From NCBI RefSeq assembly GCF_006494375.1, contig NZ_VHIZ01000009.1, positions 1 to 35,589 on the forward strand: DNA of 35,589 bases, in the 5' to 3' direction. Positions 7,857-17,644 of the stretch are shown here, one piece after another. This DNA is from Pantoea anthophila (GTDB lineage Bacteria; Pseudomonadota; Gammaproteobacteria; Enterobacterales; Enterobacteriaceae). Under the pieces are notes generated by a model, which was not told the DNA's origin, made no database searches, and saw only the letters and a list, made by a program, of their open reading frames with translations. A program made the position numbers and the translations under genes. Every line of letters begins with the position of its first letter. Position 1 is the first letter of the stretch.

Positions 7857-9083
7857 ATGCAGCCACATTCTACTGAAATCCTCACCGCTGACTGTTGTAT
7901 TGTCGGGGGCGGCCCGGCTGGCCTGATGCTGGGCTATCTGCTCGTCCGGGCAGGCGTGCGCGTGGTGGTCATCGAAAAGCACGCCGATTTTCTGCACGAT
8001 TTTCGCGGTGACACCATCCACCCCTCTACGCTGGAAACGATGCACCAGCTCGGCCTGCTGGAGGCATTTCTCACGCTGCCGCATCAGCGGGTCGAAAAGC
8101 TGGAGGCGGAGATTGCCGGCCAGAAAGTCACCATGGCCGACTTTTCCCGCCTGCCGGTTCAGTGCCGCTTTATCGCTTTTATGCCGCAGTGGGATTTCCT
8201 GAATTTTATTGCCGATCACAGCGCCCGATATCCGGGCTACACTCTCCTGCGGTCAACGGCCTTTGAGTCGCTTAATGAGGAAAATGGCACGGTCAGTGGC
8301 GTCACGGCACTGCGCGGAAATCAGCGCATTCATGTCCGCTGCAAAGTGGTGGTGGGTGCGGATGGCCGACATTCTCAGGTACGCGCAGCGGCAGGGTTGA
8401 CCAGTCAGGCTTTTGGCGCGGCACGGGATGTCATCTGGTTCCGTCTCAGCAGGCAGCCGCACGACCCTGATATGGGCGTGGGGCACACGGGACCGCGACG
8501 AAACTTTATCGTTATCGATCGCGGTGACTACTGGCAGTGCGGGCTGACTATCCCCAAGGGGGAGTTTGACGCGAAACAGGCCGCCGGACTTGATGCGTTT
8601 AAAGCGGAGATTGCGGCCCTGTCACCTTTTGAAGCCGCGCGAATGGCGGAAATCGAGGACTGGACGGCGTTTAAGCTGCTCTCTATCCGCATTGACCGGC
8701 TCGATAAGTGGGCGAAGCCTGGCGTGCTCTGCATTGGCGATGCGGCGCATGCAATGTCGCCCATAGGCGGGGTGGGTGTGAATCTGGCGATTCAGGATGC
8801 GGTGGCGACGGCGAATATTCTGACTGCGCCGCTTAAAGCCGGTGAGCTGCAGCTGCGCGACCTGGAAAAAGTGCAGAAGCGCCGTCAGTTTCCTACCGTT
8901 GCCACGCAGTTTTTGCAGATCAAAATGAGCCGCAAAAAGAGCAAAAAGAAAACCGGTGGCAGCAGTCGCATTCCCGGGATGATCGGTCGGCTGCCTTTTC
9001 TGAAGTTTATGGCCGGTCGCCTCATCGGACTCGGGTTCCGGCCGGAATCGCCGCAGGTTGCACGTGGTAAGGACAATAAATGA
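7857..9083 (+). CDS. FAD-dependent aromatic-ring monooxygenase-like oxidoreductase
   Basis: A 408-residue flavoprotein of the PHBH/UbiH class. The dinucleotide-binding motif VGGGPAG is at residues 16-22; the family DG motif appears as VVGADGRHS near 164-172 and the second FAD motif GDAAHAMSPIGGVGVN near 297-312. These three together define single-component NAD(P)H flavin hydroxylases. A basic tail (MSRKKSKKKTGG, about residue 360) and a hydrophobic-basic C-terminus could touch the membrane. ATG at 7857 follows GGGAG. It stands divergent to the small exported protein. The substrate is unknown; being close to padC may be coincidence. Confidence 0.88.
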   Translation: MQPHSTEILTADCCIVGGGPAGLMLGYLLVRAGVRVVVIEKHADFLHDFRGDTIHPSTLETMHQLGLLEAFLTLPHQRVEKLEAEIAGQKVTMADFSRLPVQCRFIAFMPQWDFLNFIADHSARYPGYTLLRSTAFESLNEENGTVSGVTALRGNQRIHVRCKVVVGADGRHSQVRAAAGLTSQAFGAARDVIWFRLSRQPHDPDMGVGHTGPRRNFIVIDRGDYWQCGLTIPKGEFDAKQAAGLDAFKAEIAALSPFEAARMAEIEDWTAFKLLSIRIDRLDKWAKPGVLCIGDAAHAMSPIGGVGVNLAIQDAVATANILTAPLKAGELQLRDLEKVQKRRQFPTVATQFLQIKMSRKKSKKKTGGSSRIPGMIGRLPFLKFMAGRLIGLGFRPESPQVARGKDNK

Positions 9084-9229
9084 TTTCGACAGCGTTCAGA
9101 TATCATGCGACACTGTTTCGCTGTGGAATTACTGTCAGATTGAGCCGCTATTTATCTGATAATTGGGCGCTAATTGAGCATTAAGCAGCGAAATTATTTC
9201 GAATTTTGCGCCTGCATAGGAGAGGTTTC

Positions 9230-11002
9230 GTGCATAACGAGCAAAATGGCAGTGACGTAAAACGACTGAGTGCTATTAAGGCACTGCTGTCACCGGATGA
9301 AACCCGGGATGAGGTGCTGGAGAGATTTGTGAATCTTGCCAGTGAGGTCCTGGGTATCTCAGGCAGCTTCATTTCGATTATTGACGACCATAATCAGTAT
9401 ATTAAAGCCTCTCGCAACTTCGATCTTCAGCAATCGACCCGGGATGAGTCACTTTGCCGCCATGTGATTGATGGCGAAGGCCATCTGGTGGTGGTCGACA
9501 CCCTGCTGGATGAGCGCTTCGTCACCCACCCGTTTGTAGAGGGCGATCCGCATATCCGTTTCTACGCCGGTGTCTCGCTGCAGAATCTTGAAGGTTCGGT
9601 ACTGGGAACCCTCTGCGTCACGGATACCGAGCCTCACCCCTTTACCGACGAGAAACTGACGGTTCTGCGCTCACTGGCAACGCTGGTCACCTCGTTTCTG
9701 GATGCCTGGAACAATGCGGGCTTTGCCGATGTCATCACGCATCTGCCGAATCGTCCACGCCTGCTGCGCGATATTCAGCAGCTGACCCTGACCGCACCGC
9801 ACAGCCGCTTTCGTCTGATCCTGATCGACTGCATCGACATTATTCGCGCGTATGAGCTTTCACGTGCCGTCGGGATCGCACCGATGGAGAAACTGCTGAA
9901 GCAGATGGCAGAAGATGTCGCTCACCGGCTCAATCTGACTGAAAACGAAACGCTCTACAGCTTTGCACCGGGCCGCTTTGCCATTATTCAGCCCTGGTCT
10001 GGTCGCTACACTGCGCAGAATATGATTGACCTGTTCACAGGCCTCAAGGCCGACCTGGCCGAGAACATTACGCTCGATCTGGATGTTCACACCGGCGAAA
10101 CCGAATTTGTGCCGTCGCAGATGGATGCCAATGAAACGGTGCGTCAGGCAGTGAGCGCGCTGCACGAAGCGATTGATGAGAACATCAGCGCGATGGTGTT
10201 TGATGAGAGCTACGATACACGTCGCACCGATGACTTTATGATCATGAACGATCTGGCGCAGGCGCTGCATAAAGATGAAGAGCTTTATCTCGCCTGGCAG
10301 CCCAAAGTCTGCCTGAGAACCGGCAAAACCGTCGGGCTGGAGGCACTCATCCGCTGGAATCACCCTGAGCGGGGTGAACTTTTTCCTTCAGAATTTATTC
10401 CGTTAGCGGGTAAAACGAATCTGATTTCCGACCTCACCAACTGGGTCATCGATCACACGATAGAGCAACTGGCGCGCTGGAATCGCGAATACGATCTGAT
10501 TCCGGTCTCCATTAACGTCAGTGAACGTGATTTCTCAAAAGCAGATTTTGCCGACAACCTGCTGGCGAAATTGACGGCCGCGCAGCTCCCGGCCTCGATT
10601 ATGGGTATTGAATGTCTTGAGAATGAACTGATCACCAAAAGCGATGTGGGGATCAAGGGGCTGGAGGCACTGAAATCGCACGGCTTTGTCATTTCACTGG
10701 ATGATTTCGGCGTAGGCTACAGCAACATCAGCTACCTGCAGGATATCCCGCTGGATGTGATCAAAATCGATCGCTCCCTGATCTCGCGCATGGGTGAGGA
10801 TGAGGCATCTAAAATCATCGTCAGGTGCATTATTCAGATGCTGAAAGAGCTCAACTACACCGTTCTGGCGGAAGGGGTAGAGACCGAGTCGACGCTGGCA
10901 CTGCTGAAAAGTTACGGCTGTGACGAAATTCAGGGTTACTTCTTCTCAAAACCGCTGCCCGCCAGTGACATCGAACACTGGCTCTATCAGAAGGTCCGCT
11001 AG
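9230..11002 (+). CDS. GAF - degenerate GGDEF - EAL cyclic-di-GMP phosphodiesterase
   Basis: A 590-residue soluble signalling protein. Residues about 20-155 form a GAF sensor domain (SGSFISIIDD, then GVSLQNLEGSVLGTLCV). Residues about 165-320 resemble a GGDEF fold, starting HLPNRPRLLRD, but the catalytic signature is replaced by FAPGRFAII, so no cyclase activity is expected. The EAL domain (about 335-590) keeps GLEALIRW (Glu near 370), SINVSERD, the glutamate of GIECLEN, LDDFGVGYSN, KIDRSL, AEGVE and QGYFFSKP, so it should hydrolyse c-di-GMP to pGpG. Start is GTG at 9230, 5 nt after AGGAGAGG. A hairpin separates it from the convergent binding-protein gene. Confidence 0.92.
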   Translation: MHNEQNGSDVKRLSAIKALLSPDETRDEVLERFVNLASEVLGISGSFISIIDDHNQYIKASRNFDLQQSTRDESLCRHVIDGEGHLVVVDTLLDERFVTHPFVEGDPHIRFYAGVSLQNLEGSVLGTLCVTDTEPHPFTDEKLTVLRSLATLVTSFLDAWNNAGFADVITHLPNRPRLLRDIQQLTLTAPHSRFRLILIDCIDIIRAYELSRAVGIAPMEKLLKQMAEDVAHRLNLTENETLYSFAPGRFAIIQPWSGRYTAQNMIDLFTGLKADLAENITLDLDVHTGETEFVPSQMDANETVRQAVSALHEAIDENISAMVFDESYDTRRTDDFMIMNDLAQALHKDEELYLAWQPKVCLRTGKTVGLEALIRWNHPERGELFPSEFIPLAGKTNLISDLTNWVIDHTIEQLARWNREYDLIPVSINVSERDFSKADFADNLLAKLTAAQLPASIMGIECLENELITKSDVGIKGLEALKSHGFVISLDDFGVGYSNISYLQDIPLDVIKIDRSLISRMGEDEASKIIVRCIIQMLKELNYTVLAEGVETESTLALLKSYGCDEIQGYFFSKPLPASDIEHWLYQKVR

Positions 11003-11007
11003 GAAAT

Positions 11008-11033
11008 CGGCCCGCGCCGCACGCTGCGGGCCG
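11008..11033. terminator. Hairpin between convergent genes
   Basis: CGGCCCGC (11008-11015) pairs with GCGGGCCG (11026-11033), followed by GTCTCTT on the plus strand and ATTTCCT on the minus strand. It likely ends both the phosphodiesterase transcript and the thiamine-salvage operon. Confidence 0.65.
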
Positions 11034-11038
11034 GTCTC

Positions 11039-11974
11039 TTATTCGCTGTCAGTGGCGTAGCGATCAACCGGGGTCATGCGTTTAATCAGCTGGTTATCGA
11101 AGAGAAATTGTTCATAAGCCTGATAGCGTGCGCGATCCAGTTTTGCCGGATCGGCGGCGAACAGCGGCAGCGTCGCCATCCATGACTGGTGATTCAACAA
11201 CGTATTCAGTTCCGGATGGGCGAGGGCAAACTGTTGCCAGCTCGCTTCAGGCTGGGCCTGTAACGTCGCATTTCCCTTCTTCAGTGCCCGCAGAAATTTT
11301 CTGATCTTTTCTGAATGCGCCTCATCCCGATGGGCAACGATGATCAGCTCGTCATAAGCCGGAACGCCATAATCCTCAACGTTAAACACCATCGGATCTT
11401 TCCCCTGATCTTTCATCTCCAGCGCTTCGATGTTGCGATAGCCACCGATCACCGCATCCACTTTTCCGGTCAGCAGGGCGCTGGTGAGCTGAAAGTTGAC
11501 GTTAATCAGCGTCACCTGATCGGCCTTTACTCCTTCATGGCTCAGCATGGTCGCCAGCGTCGCCTGCTCAATACCGCTGACGGAATAGCCGATGCGTTTG
11601 CCTTTTAACGTCCCCGGACTCTTCATCGATCTGTCGAGTGTGATCAGCGTATTCAGCGGCGTATTGATCAGGGTGCCGACCCGCATCAGGGGCAGGCCCT
11701 GGTCGGCGAAGAAATGCAGCTGAGGCTGGTAAGTGATGGCTAAGTCTGCCTGCTTTGCGGCCACCAGGCGCGGCGGCAGCGCCGGATCGGAAGGGGGAAT
11801 AATGTTGACCTCCAGCCCCTCTGCGGCAAAGGCGCCGGTCTGTTGTGCCACCATGATCGGCGCGTGATCGGGATTGATATACCAGTCGAGCACCAGCGTC
11901 AGTTTTTCCATTGCCTGAAGGGGAGTGGCGAAGGCGGCACCCAGCAGCAGGGTAAAGAGCGGTATTTTCGTCAT
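11039..11974 (-). CDS. ABC transporter substrate-binding protein, NMT1/THI5-like (ThiY type)
   Basis: A 311-residue periplasmic binding protein with signal peptide (MTKIPLFTLLLGAAFATPLQA). LVLDWYINPDHAPIMVAQQ at residues 27-45 is the hallmark start of the NMT1/THI5 fold (LDWxpNpdHagiyvA), which binds pyrimidine precursors of thiamine. It is the last gene of a riboswitch-led operon with a permease and ATPase, so it should deliver a pyrimidine such as hydroxymethylpyrimidine or its formylamino form. The gap to the permease is 25 bases, and the ribosome site (GAGAAAAAAG) is weak. The other genes of the operon overlap, this one does not. Confidence 0.9.
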   Translation of the reverse strand: MTKIPLFTLLLGAAFATPLQAMEKLTLVLDWYINPDHAPIMVAQQTGAFAAEGLEVNIIPPSDPALPPRLVAAKQADLAITYQPQLHFFADQGLPLMRVGTLINTPLNTLITLDRSMKSPGTLKGKRIGYSVSGIEQATLATMLSHEGVKADQVTLINVNFQLTSALLTGKVDAVIGGYRNIEALEMKDQGKDPMVFNVEDYGVPAYDELIIVAHRDEAHSEKIRKFLRALKKGNATLQAQPEASWQQFALAHPELNTLLNHQSWMATLPLFAADPAKLDRARYQAYEQFLFDNQLIKRMTPVDRYATDSE

Positions 11975-11999
11975 ACTTTTTTCTCGTCAGTTAAGGTCA

Positions 12000-12758
12000 T
12001 TAATCCGTTTCGGGGGCCCAGCTAATCAGGCGACGGAGCAGGAAATCGATGAACAGCCATAGCAGCAGCGTCATCAGCACCAGAATGAACAGGGCGGCAA
12101 AGCAGAGATCACTCTGCATCCGGGCATTGGCATTCAGCATGACGTAGCCCAGTCCTTCCGCTGAACCGACCCACTCTCCGATAATGGCGCCAATCGGGGC
12201 CACCGCGGCCGCCATCCGTAAACCGGACCCCAGCGCGGGCAGTGCCGCCAGCAGCCTGACATGACGCAGCTGAGCCGCGCGTGAGGCGCCCAGCGTGCGG
12301 GCCAGATCGAGATAGCCGGGCGGGACGCGACGCAGGCCATCAAAAAAGGCGGAGGTCACCGGGAAAAAGATCACCAGCACCGCCATTGCGACTTTGGCGC
12401 TCATCCCGAAGCCGAACCAGAGCACCAGCAGGGGCGCCAGCGCAAACACCGGGATCGCCTGGCTGGTGATCACCAGCGGCATCATCCAGCGCTGCAACCG
12501 CGGCGAAAAGGACATCCCCAGCGCCAGCAGGGCGCCCAGCAGCACGCCCAGTGCCATGCCGCTGAGGATCTCCGTCAGAGTGATGAGGCTGTGCTGGCTG
12601 AGATAGCGGGCGTTCTGCCAGAGCGCGGTGGCGACCGCCGGGGGTGAGGGCAGCAAAAAAGCGGGGACGGAAAGGGAAACGAGCCACCACAATCCGATGA
12701 GGCCCGTAAAAAGCGTCACACCCCGGCGTAGTCCGCCAGATCGTTGTCCTGACGTCAT
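12000..12758 (-). CDS. ABC transporter permease (ThiX type)
   Basis: A 252-residue inner-membrane permease of the SsuC/TauC/ThiX type with about six hydrophobic helices. The cytoplasmic EAA-like loop reads LARTLGASRAAQLRHVRLL (about 158-176), the site that contacts the ATPase. The end of the fold shows IIGEWVGSAEGLGYVM. The start overlaps the ATPase stop by four bases (ATGA), so translation is coupled. With the ATPase and the NMT1-type binding protein it makes a thiamine-precursor importer. Confidence 0.9.
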   Translation of the reverse strand: MTSGQRSGGLRRGVTLFTGLIGLWWLVSLSVPAFLLPSPPAVATALWQNARYLSQHSLITLTEILSGMALGVLLGALLALGMSFSPRLQRWMMPLVITSQAIPVFALAPLLVLWFGFGMSAKVAMAVLVIFFPVTSAFFDGLRRVPPGYLDLARTLGASRAAQLRHVRLLAALPALGSGLRMAAAVAPIGAIIGEWVGSAEGLGYVMLNANARMQSDLCFAALFILVLMTLLLWLFIDFLLRRLISWAPETD

Positions 12759-13495
12759 CCTGCTAACCTGCTCAGCTGATTCAGCAGGGCAGCCTGACTC
12801 CGGATGACGCTGACATCCTCTGCCGCCCGTGGAGGCTGCCCCTGGAGGGAGGGAGAGGCTTCGATACCCGTCGGGCCGATTACCAGCAGATAATGACTCA
12901 ATCGACAGGCTTCTGCGGCATCATGCGTTATCAGCAACACGGTGTGCCCGGCCAGCACTTCCGCGGCCAGCGTCTGAATCTGACTGCGGGTCAGGGCATC
13001 CAGCGCAGAGAAGGGCTCATCCATCAGCACCACGGGCTGGCGGGTATAGAGGGTGCGAGCCAGTGCGGCGCGCTGACGCATCCCGCCGGAGAGCGTCGCG
13101 GGCCGAGCAGTGGCATAACGACTCAGACCGACACGCGCCAGCAGGTGCTGCGCCCGCTCACGATCCGGCTTCTCCCCGTTCAGGCGGCTGGCCAGACAAA
13201 CGTTCTGCTCCACTGTCAGCCACGGATAGAGCAAGTCCTGTTGTCCCATCCAGGCGATGCGTCCGGTCAGCGGCAGGCCATCACTGCCGCTGACCTGGCC
13301 GGAGGAAGGCGGTAACAGACCGGCAATCACCCGCATCAGACTGCTTTTACCCACGCCGCTCGCCCCCAGCAACGCTGTAAACTGGCCACCCGCGATCTCC
13401 AGAGTGAGCTGGCTGAAGAGCTGCTGCTGACCCAACCTGAGTGACAGCTGACGGATTGCGATACCAGGCGGCGCCGAACAGGCTGAAGCAATCAT
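12755..13495 (-). CDS. ABC transporter ATP-binding protein (ThiZ type)
   Basis: A 246-residue ATPase that powers the importer. Walker A is GASGVGKS (residues 44-51), the Q-loop WMGQQDLLYPW (82-92), the signature LSGGMRQR (135-142) and Walker B VVLMDEP (155-161), with the switch His in LLITHDAAEA. All catalytic residues are present. The reading frame overlaps tenA before it and the permease after it by four bases each, showing tight coupling. The substrate is inferred from operon context. Confidence 0.93.
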   Translation of the reverse strand: MIASACSAPPGIAIRQLSLRLGQQQLFSQLTLEIAGGQFTALLGASGVGKSSLMRVIAGLLPPSSGQVSGSDGLPLTGRIAWMGQQDLLYPWLTVEQNVCLASRLNGEKPDRERAQHLLARVGLSRYATARPATLSGGMRQRAALARTLYTRQPVVLMDEPFSALDALTRSQIQTLAAEVLAGHTVLLITHDAAEACRLSHYLLVIGPTGIEASPSLQGQPPRAAEDVSVIRSQAALLNQLSRLAG

Positions 13496-14193
13496 GGGCG
13501 GACCTGCAGACTGGCCGCATGATTCAGTCCCATCTGCCAGAACGCGGATTCCAGCCGTGTGGCGGTAGTAAAAATCTGCGCCAGTGAGGCAAAACGCTGC
13601 TCAGCCGCACGCTCGCCCGCCAGGGTTTCAAACAGCGAAAGGGCGTTGCGAACGCCGTTCAGATAGGACTCATCGCAGTAGTTTTCTATCCACGCCGCAT
13701 AAGGATTACCGCTGAAGCGGGTTGCAGGATCCTGTAGCAGGGTCAGACCCGTTTCAGCGTACCCGGCGACACAGGGCATCAGCGCGGTCAGCAACTCCAG
13801 CGCATCGCCGCTGTGACCCACATCCAGCACATAGCGGGTGTAGTTGAGCGTTTCCACCGCCTCCGGTTCGCTCGCCATTGCCGCTTCGCTGATGCCCCAC
13901 TGCTGGCAGTAGTCCAGATGCAGCGGCAGTTCGCTGACGATGGCGTTGAGCGACGCCGTCGCGCTGCGCAGGGCATCCGGCGCGGAGAGCTTGCTTATCA
14001 GCAGGCCCCAGGCGCGGGCGAAGTGCAGCAGAAACAGATAATCCTGGGTGAGATAATGGCGAAACGCGGCGGGGGGCAGCGTACCCTGACCGAGCTGTTG
14101 TACAAAGTTATGTGCCACATAGGCGTGCCAGTGAGGGCCAGCCTGCTGACGCAGACGACCGTAAAAGCCGGTTTCGAAAAGCGGATGTGTCAT
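13492..14193 (-). CDS. tenA: TenA-type aminopyrimidine aminohydrolase/thiaminase II
   Basis: A 233-residue cytosolic helical enzyme. Family members hydrolyse 4-amino-5-aminomethyl-2-methylpyrimidine to HMP, salvaging degraded thiamine. Active-site residues are in place: Asp51 in YLTQDYLFL, Cys141 in LMPCVAGY, and a glutamate near 215 in LESAFW. ATG at 14193 is preceded by AGGAGATCTG; earlier in-frame starts run through the riboswitch and cannot be right. It is first in an operon with an NMT1-type importer. No deformylase (YlmB type) is present here, which would be needed if the imported form is formylated; one may be elsewhere. Confidence 0.95.
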   Translation of the reverse strand: MTHPLFETGFYGRLRQQAGPHWHAYVAHNFVQQLGQGTLPPAAFRHYLTQDYLFLLHFARAWGLLISKLSAPDALRSATASLNAIVSELPLHLDYCQQWGISEAAMASEPEAVETLNYTRYVLDVGHSGDALELLTALMPCVAGYAETGLTLLQDPATRFSGNPYAAWIENYCDESYLNGVRNALSLFETLAGERAAEQRFASLAQIFTTATRLESAFWQMGLNHAASLQVRP

Positions 14194-14195
14194 CA

Positions 14196-14218
14196 GATCT
14201 CCTGTCACAATGGAGATC
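14196..14218 (-). promoter_or_regulatory. Shine-Dalgarno sequestering hairpin of tenA
   Basis: On the minus strand GATCTCC (14218-14212) can pair with the GGAGATC (14202-14196) that is the tenA ribosome site; loop of nine bases. It lies between the TPP aptamer and tenA ATG, and would make the switch act on translation. Confidence 0.6.
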
Positions 14219-14280
14219 CGGGCATACGGGCTGGAACAGGGAGTGATGCAGGAGATGACGCAGAAATATCTGCCGACCCG

Positions 14281-14358
14281 TCCCTTCGCTGGCATGACCC
14301 AGATCAGGTTCAAAGGGTTCGGCATACGCCATCTCAGCCCATAACAGGACACCCCTCG
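14281..14358 (-). promoter_or_regulatory. TPP (THI-box) riboswitch
   Basis: Read on the minus strand the segment shows the THI-box pattern: GAGGGGTGTCC, the core GGGCTGAGATGG, then ACCCTTTGAACCTGATCTGG, GTCATGCCAGCGAAGGGA. The CUGAGA and CCUGAUCUGG elements are the pyrimidine and pyrophosphate sensor helices. It lies 88 bases before tenA and controls tenA and the importer: high thiamine pyrophosphate lowers expression. Confidence 0.97.
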
Positions 14359-14472
14359 GAGACATCGGTTATACGATAATTACCGGCAGAGTACAACGGC
14401 AGGTTGCGTGCATACCTGCGGCGTCGCTGACAGGCGTATCACCGCAGACACAACACTCAATAAGTGACGTTG

Positions 14473-15924
<1,452 letters not shown>

Positions 15925-15939
15925 CTAAGACCCTTTCCT

Positions 15940-17388
15940 TTAGTGGCTGTTAATGGCGTTGACGCGTTCGGGTACGGCTGCCGGTTGTGCCGTGGTGGTG
16001 GCGTCGGTTTCAGGGATATCTTCAAAGCCTAACAGCAGCGTCAGCACAAACGACAACACCACAGACAACACCATCACCGCGCCGACCCAGACAATACTCA
16101 TCGGGTTGGTGGGATCAAAAAACTGCACGCTGGTGAACAGGCCAGGCGACGCCATTGAGTGGCTGGCCAGCCCGCCAATGCCCGCTACCGCGCCGCAGAT
16201 AAAACCGCTAATCAGACAGGCGACCAGCGGGCGTTTCAGGCGGACGGCCACACCATACAGTGCAGGTTCTGAAATGCCGGCAACGATAGCGGAGGCCGCC
16301 GCCGCGAGCGCGGTCTGACGCAGTTCCCGGTTTTTGGTGCGGAAGGCTACCGCCAGAGACGATCCCCCCAGAGACAGGTTGGCGCCAATCTCGGAGGGCA
16401 TCACCATGCCCTCTTTGCCGGTTTCAGCAATGGTCTGAATGATGGTCGGGGTAAACACCCGGTGCATACCGGTCATCACCAGCAGGGGCCAGATCGCGCC
16501 CATAATCGCAACCGAGAGCCAGCCGAGATAGCCATGGACGGTGTAGACCAGCGCAGAGATGCCGCTGCCGATCCAGATGCCAATCGGACCAATCAGCACG
16601 ATCGCGATGGGTGCGGCAATCAGCACAATCAGCATCGGTTTCAGGAAGTTTTTGGTGACGGCCGGGGTAATGCGGTCCACGCCGCGCTCAATGTGTGACA
16701 GGATCCAGGTCATCACCAGCGCCGGAATCACCGTGTAGGTATATTTCACCGCCGTGACCGGAATGAAGGCAAATTCCACGGCCTGACCCTGCGCCGCTTT
16801 CGCCATCAGATCGATAAAGTTAGGGTGCACCAGCACGCCAGCAATGGCGATCGCCAGCGACATATTGGTTTTAAACTTCAGCGCGGCAGAGGCGGCTACC
16901 ATCACCGGCAGGAAGAAAAAGGCCCCGTCGCCAATCACGTTGAGAATCACCAGCGTGGAGGAGCCTTTTTCAAACACACCGGCCATATCCAGTATCATCG
17001 CCAGCAGCTTAACCATCGACCCGCCGATAATGGCCGGGATCAGCGGTGACATCGTGCCGACCAGCGCATCCAGAATGCCTGCGCCGATGCTTTTCAGCGT
17101 GATTTTGCGTTTCACCGGCGTGGATGAGTCGGCGGCAGGGGATCCCATCGCCTGCAGCGCCTGAAAGGCCTGAGAGACGTTATTTCCAATGATCACCTGA
17201 CACTGGGTGTCGTTGTGAACCACGCCCATCACGCCATCGATCGCTTTCAGCCGGGGATAGTCCACCTGGGTTTCATCTTTCACCACAAACCGCAGTCGGG
17301 TCATGCAGTGCGTTACGGCTTCGATATTGTTGAGGCCGCCTAGCGCATCGACGATGGCGCGTGACACCTCGGCATAGTTTCTGGGCAT
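15940..17388 (-). CDS. ascF: PTS beta-glucoside/cellobiose transporter IIBC
   Basis: A 482-residue inner-membrane permease. The IIB domain at the N-terminus has the phosphorylated Cys28 in THCMTRLRF. The IIC domain follows with about ten helices and the motif GISEPALYGVA. There is no IIA domain, as in AscF, so it borrows IIA-Glc. Start is ATG at 17388 after GAAGAGCG; the ATG at 17445 adds residues that run through the promoter. It aligns by eye with E. coli AscF almost throughout, first gene of a two-gene operon and divergent from ascG. Confidence 0.95.
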   Translation of the reverse strand: MPRNYAEVSRAIVDALGGLNNIEAVTHCMTRLRFVVKDETQVDYPRLKAIDGVMGVVHNDTQCQVIIGNNVSQAFQALQAMGSPAADSSTPVKRKITLKSIGAGILDALVGTMSPLIPAIIGGSMVKLLAMILDMAGVFEKGSSTLVILNVIGDGAFFFLPVMVAASAALKFKTNMSLAIAIAGVLVHPNFIDLMAKAAQGQAVEFAFIPVTAVKYTYTVIPALVMTWILSHIERGVDRITPAVTKNFLKPMLIVLIAAPIAIVLIGPIGIWIGSGISALVYTVHGYLGWLSVAIMGAIWPLLVMTGMHRVFTPTIIQTIAETGKEGMVMPSEIGANLSLGGSSLAVAFRTKNRELRQTALAAAASAIVAGISEPALYGVAVRLKRPLVACLISGFICGAVAGIGGLASHSMASPGLFTSVQFFDPTNPMSIVWVGAVMVLSVVLSFVLTLLLGFEDIPETDATTTAQPAAVPERVNAINSH

Positions 17389-17437
17389 GATCGCTCTTCT
17401 CTGTAGGGTAAATCGGTCAATGTTGTTATGTTTTTGC

Positions 17438-17451
17438 GCCTGCATGCAGGC
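17438..17451. promoter_or_regulatory. 14-bp perfect palindrome in the ascF leader
   Basis: GCCTGCATGCAGGC is a perfect palindrome at 17438-17451, about 50 bases before ascF and 6 bases from the AscG-like operator. It may be a second regulator site. Confidence 0.4.
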
Positions 17452-17457
17452 AGATAG

Positions 17458-17469
17458 GAAACCGGTTTC
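17458..17469. promoter_or_regulatory. Candidate AscG operator
   Basis: GAAACCGGTTTC, a perfect palindrome, agrees with the known E. coli AscG operator type (TGAAACCGGTTTCA) and with the GalR/LacI family rule of a central CG. It lies 70 bases before ascF, where binding would repress. Confidence 0.75.
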
Positions 17470-17530
17470 ACAAAATCATGAAGGGCTTTTATGAGCGGGA
17501 CAAGCCTAAAAATCAGCCAGATTTTCGTTT

Positions 17531-17546
17531 TGTGACCGGCGTCACC
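17531..17546. promoter_or_regulatory. Candidate CRP site
   Basis: TGTGACCGGCGTCACC fits TGTGA-N6-TCACA at nine of ten conserved bases. It lies between the divergent ascG and ascF promoters, as expected for a catabolite-controlled sugar operon. Confidence 0.65.
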
Positions 17547-17644
17547 TGCCATTGGCGCAAAGGCCGGCTGAGCGCGAGGGTAAATATTTCCAATATTGAG
17601 AGGCTTAGGTAGACTGCAGAACGACGCAGTAAAGGAGCATCAGC

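Noticed and set aside
13813..14379. 188-codon frame opposite tenA and the riboswitch
   Set aside because: It crosses the TPP aptamer and the tenA start on the other strand; no ribosome site.
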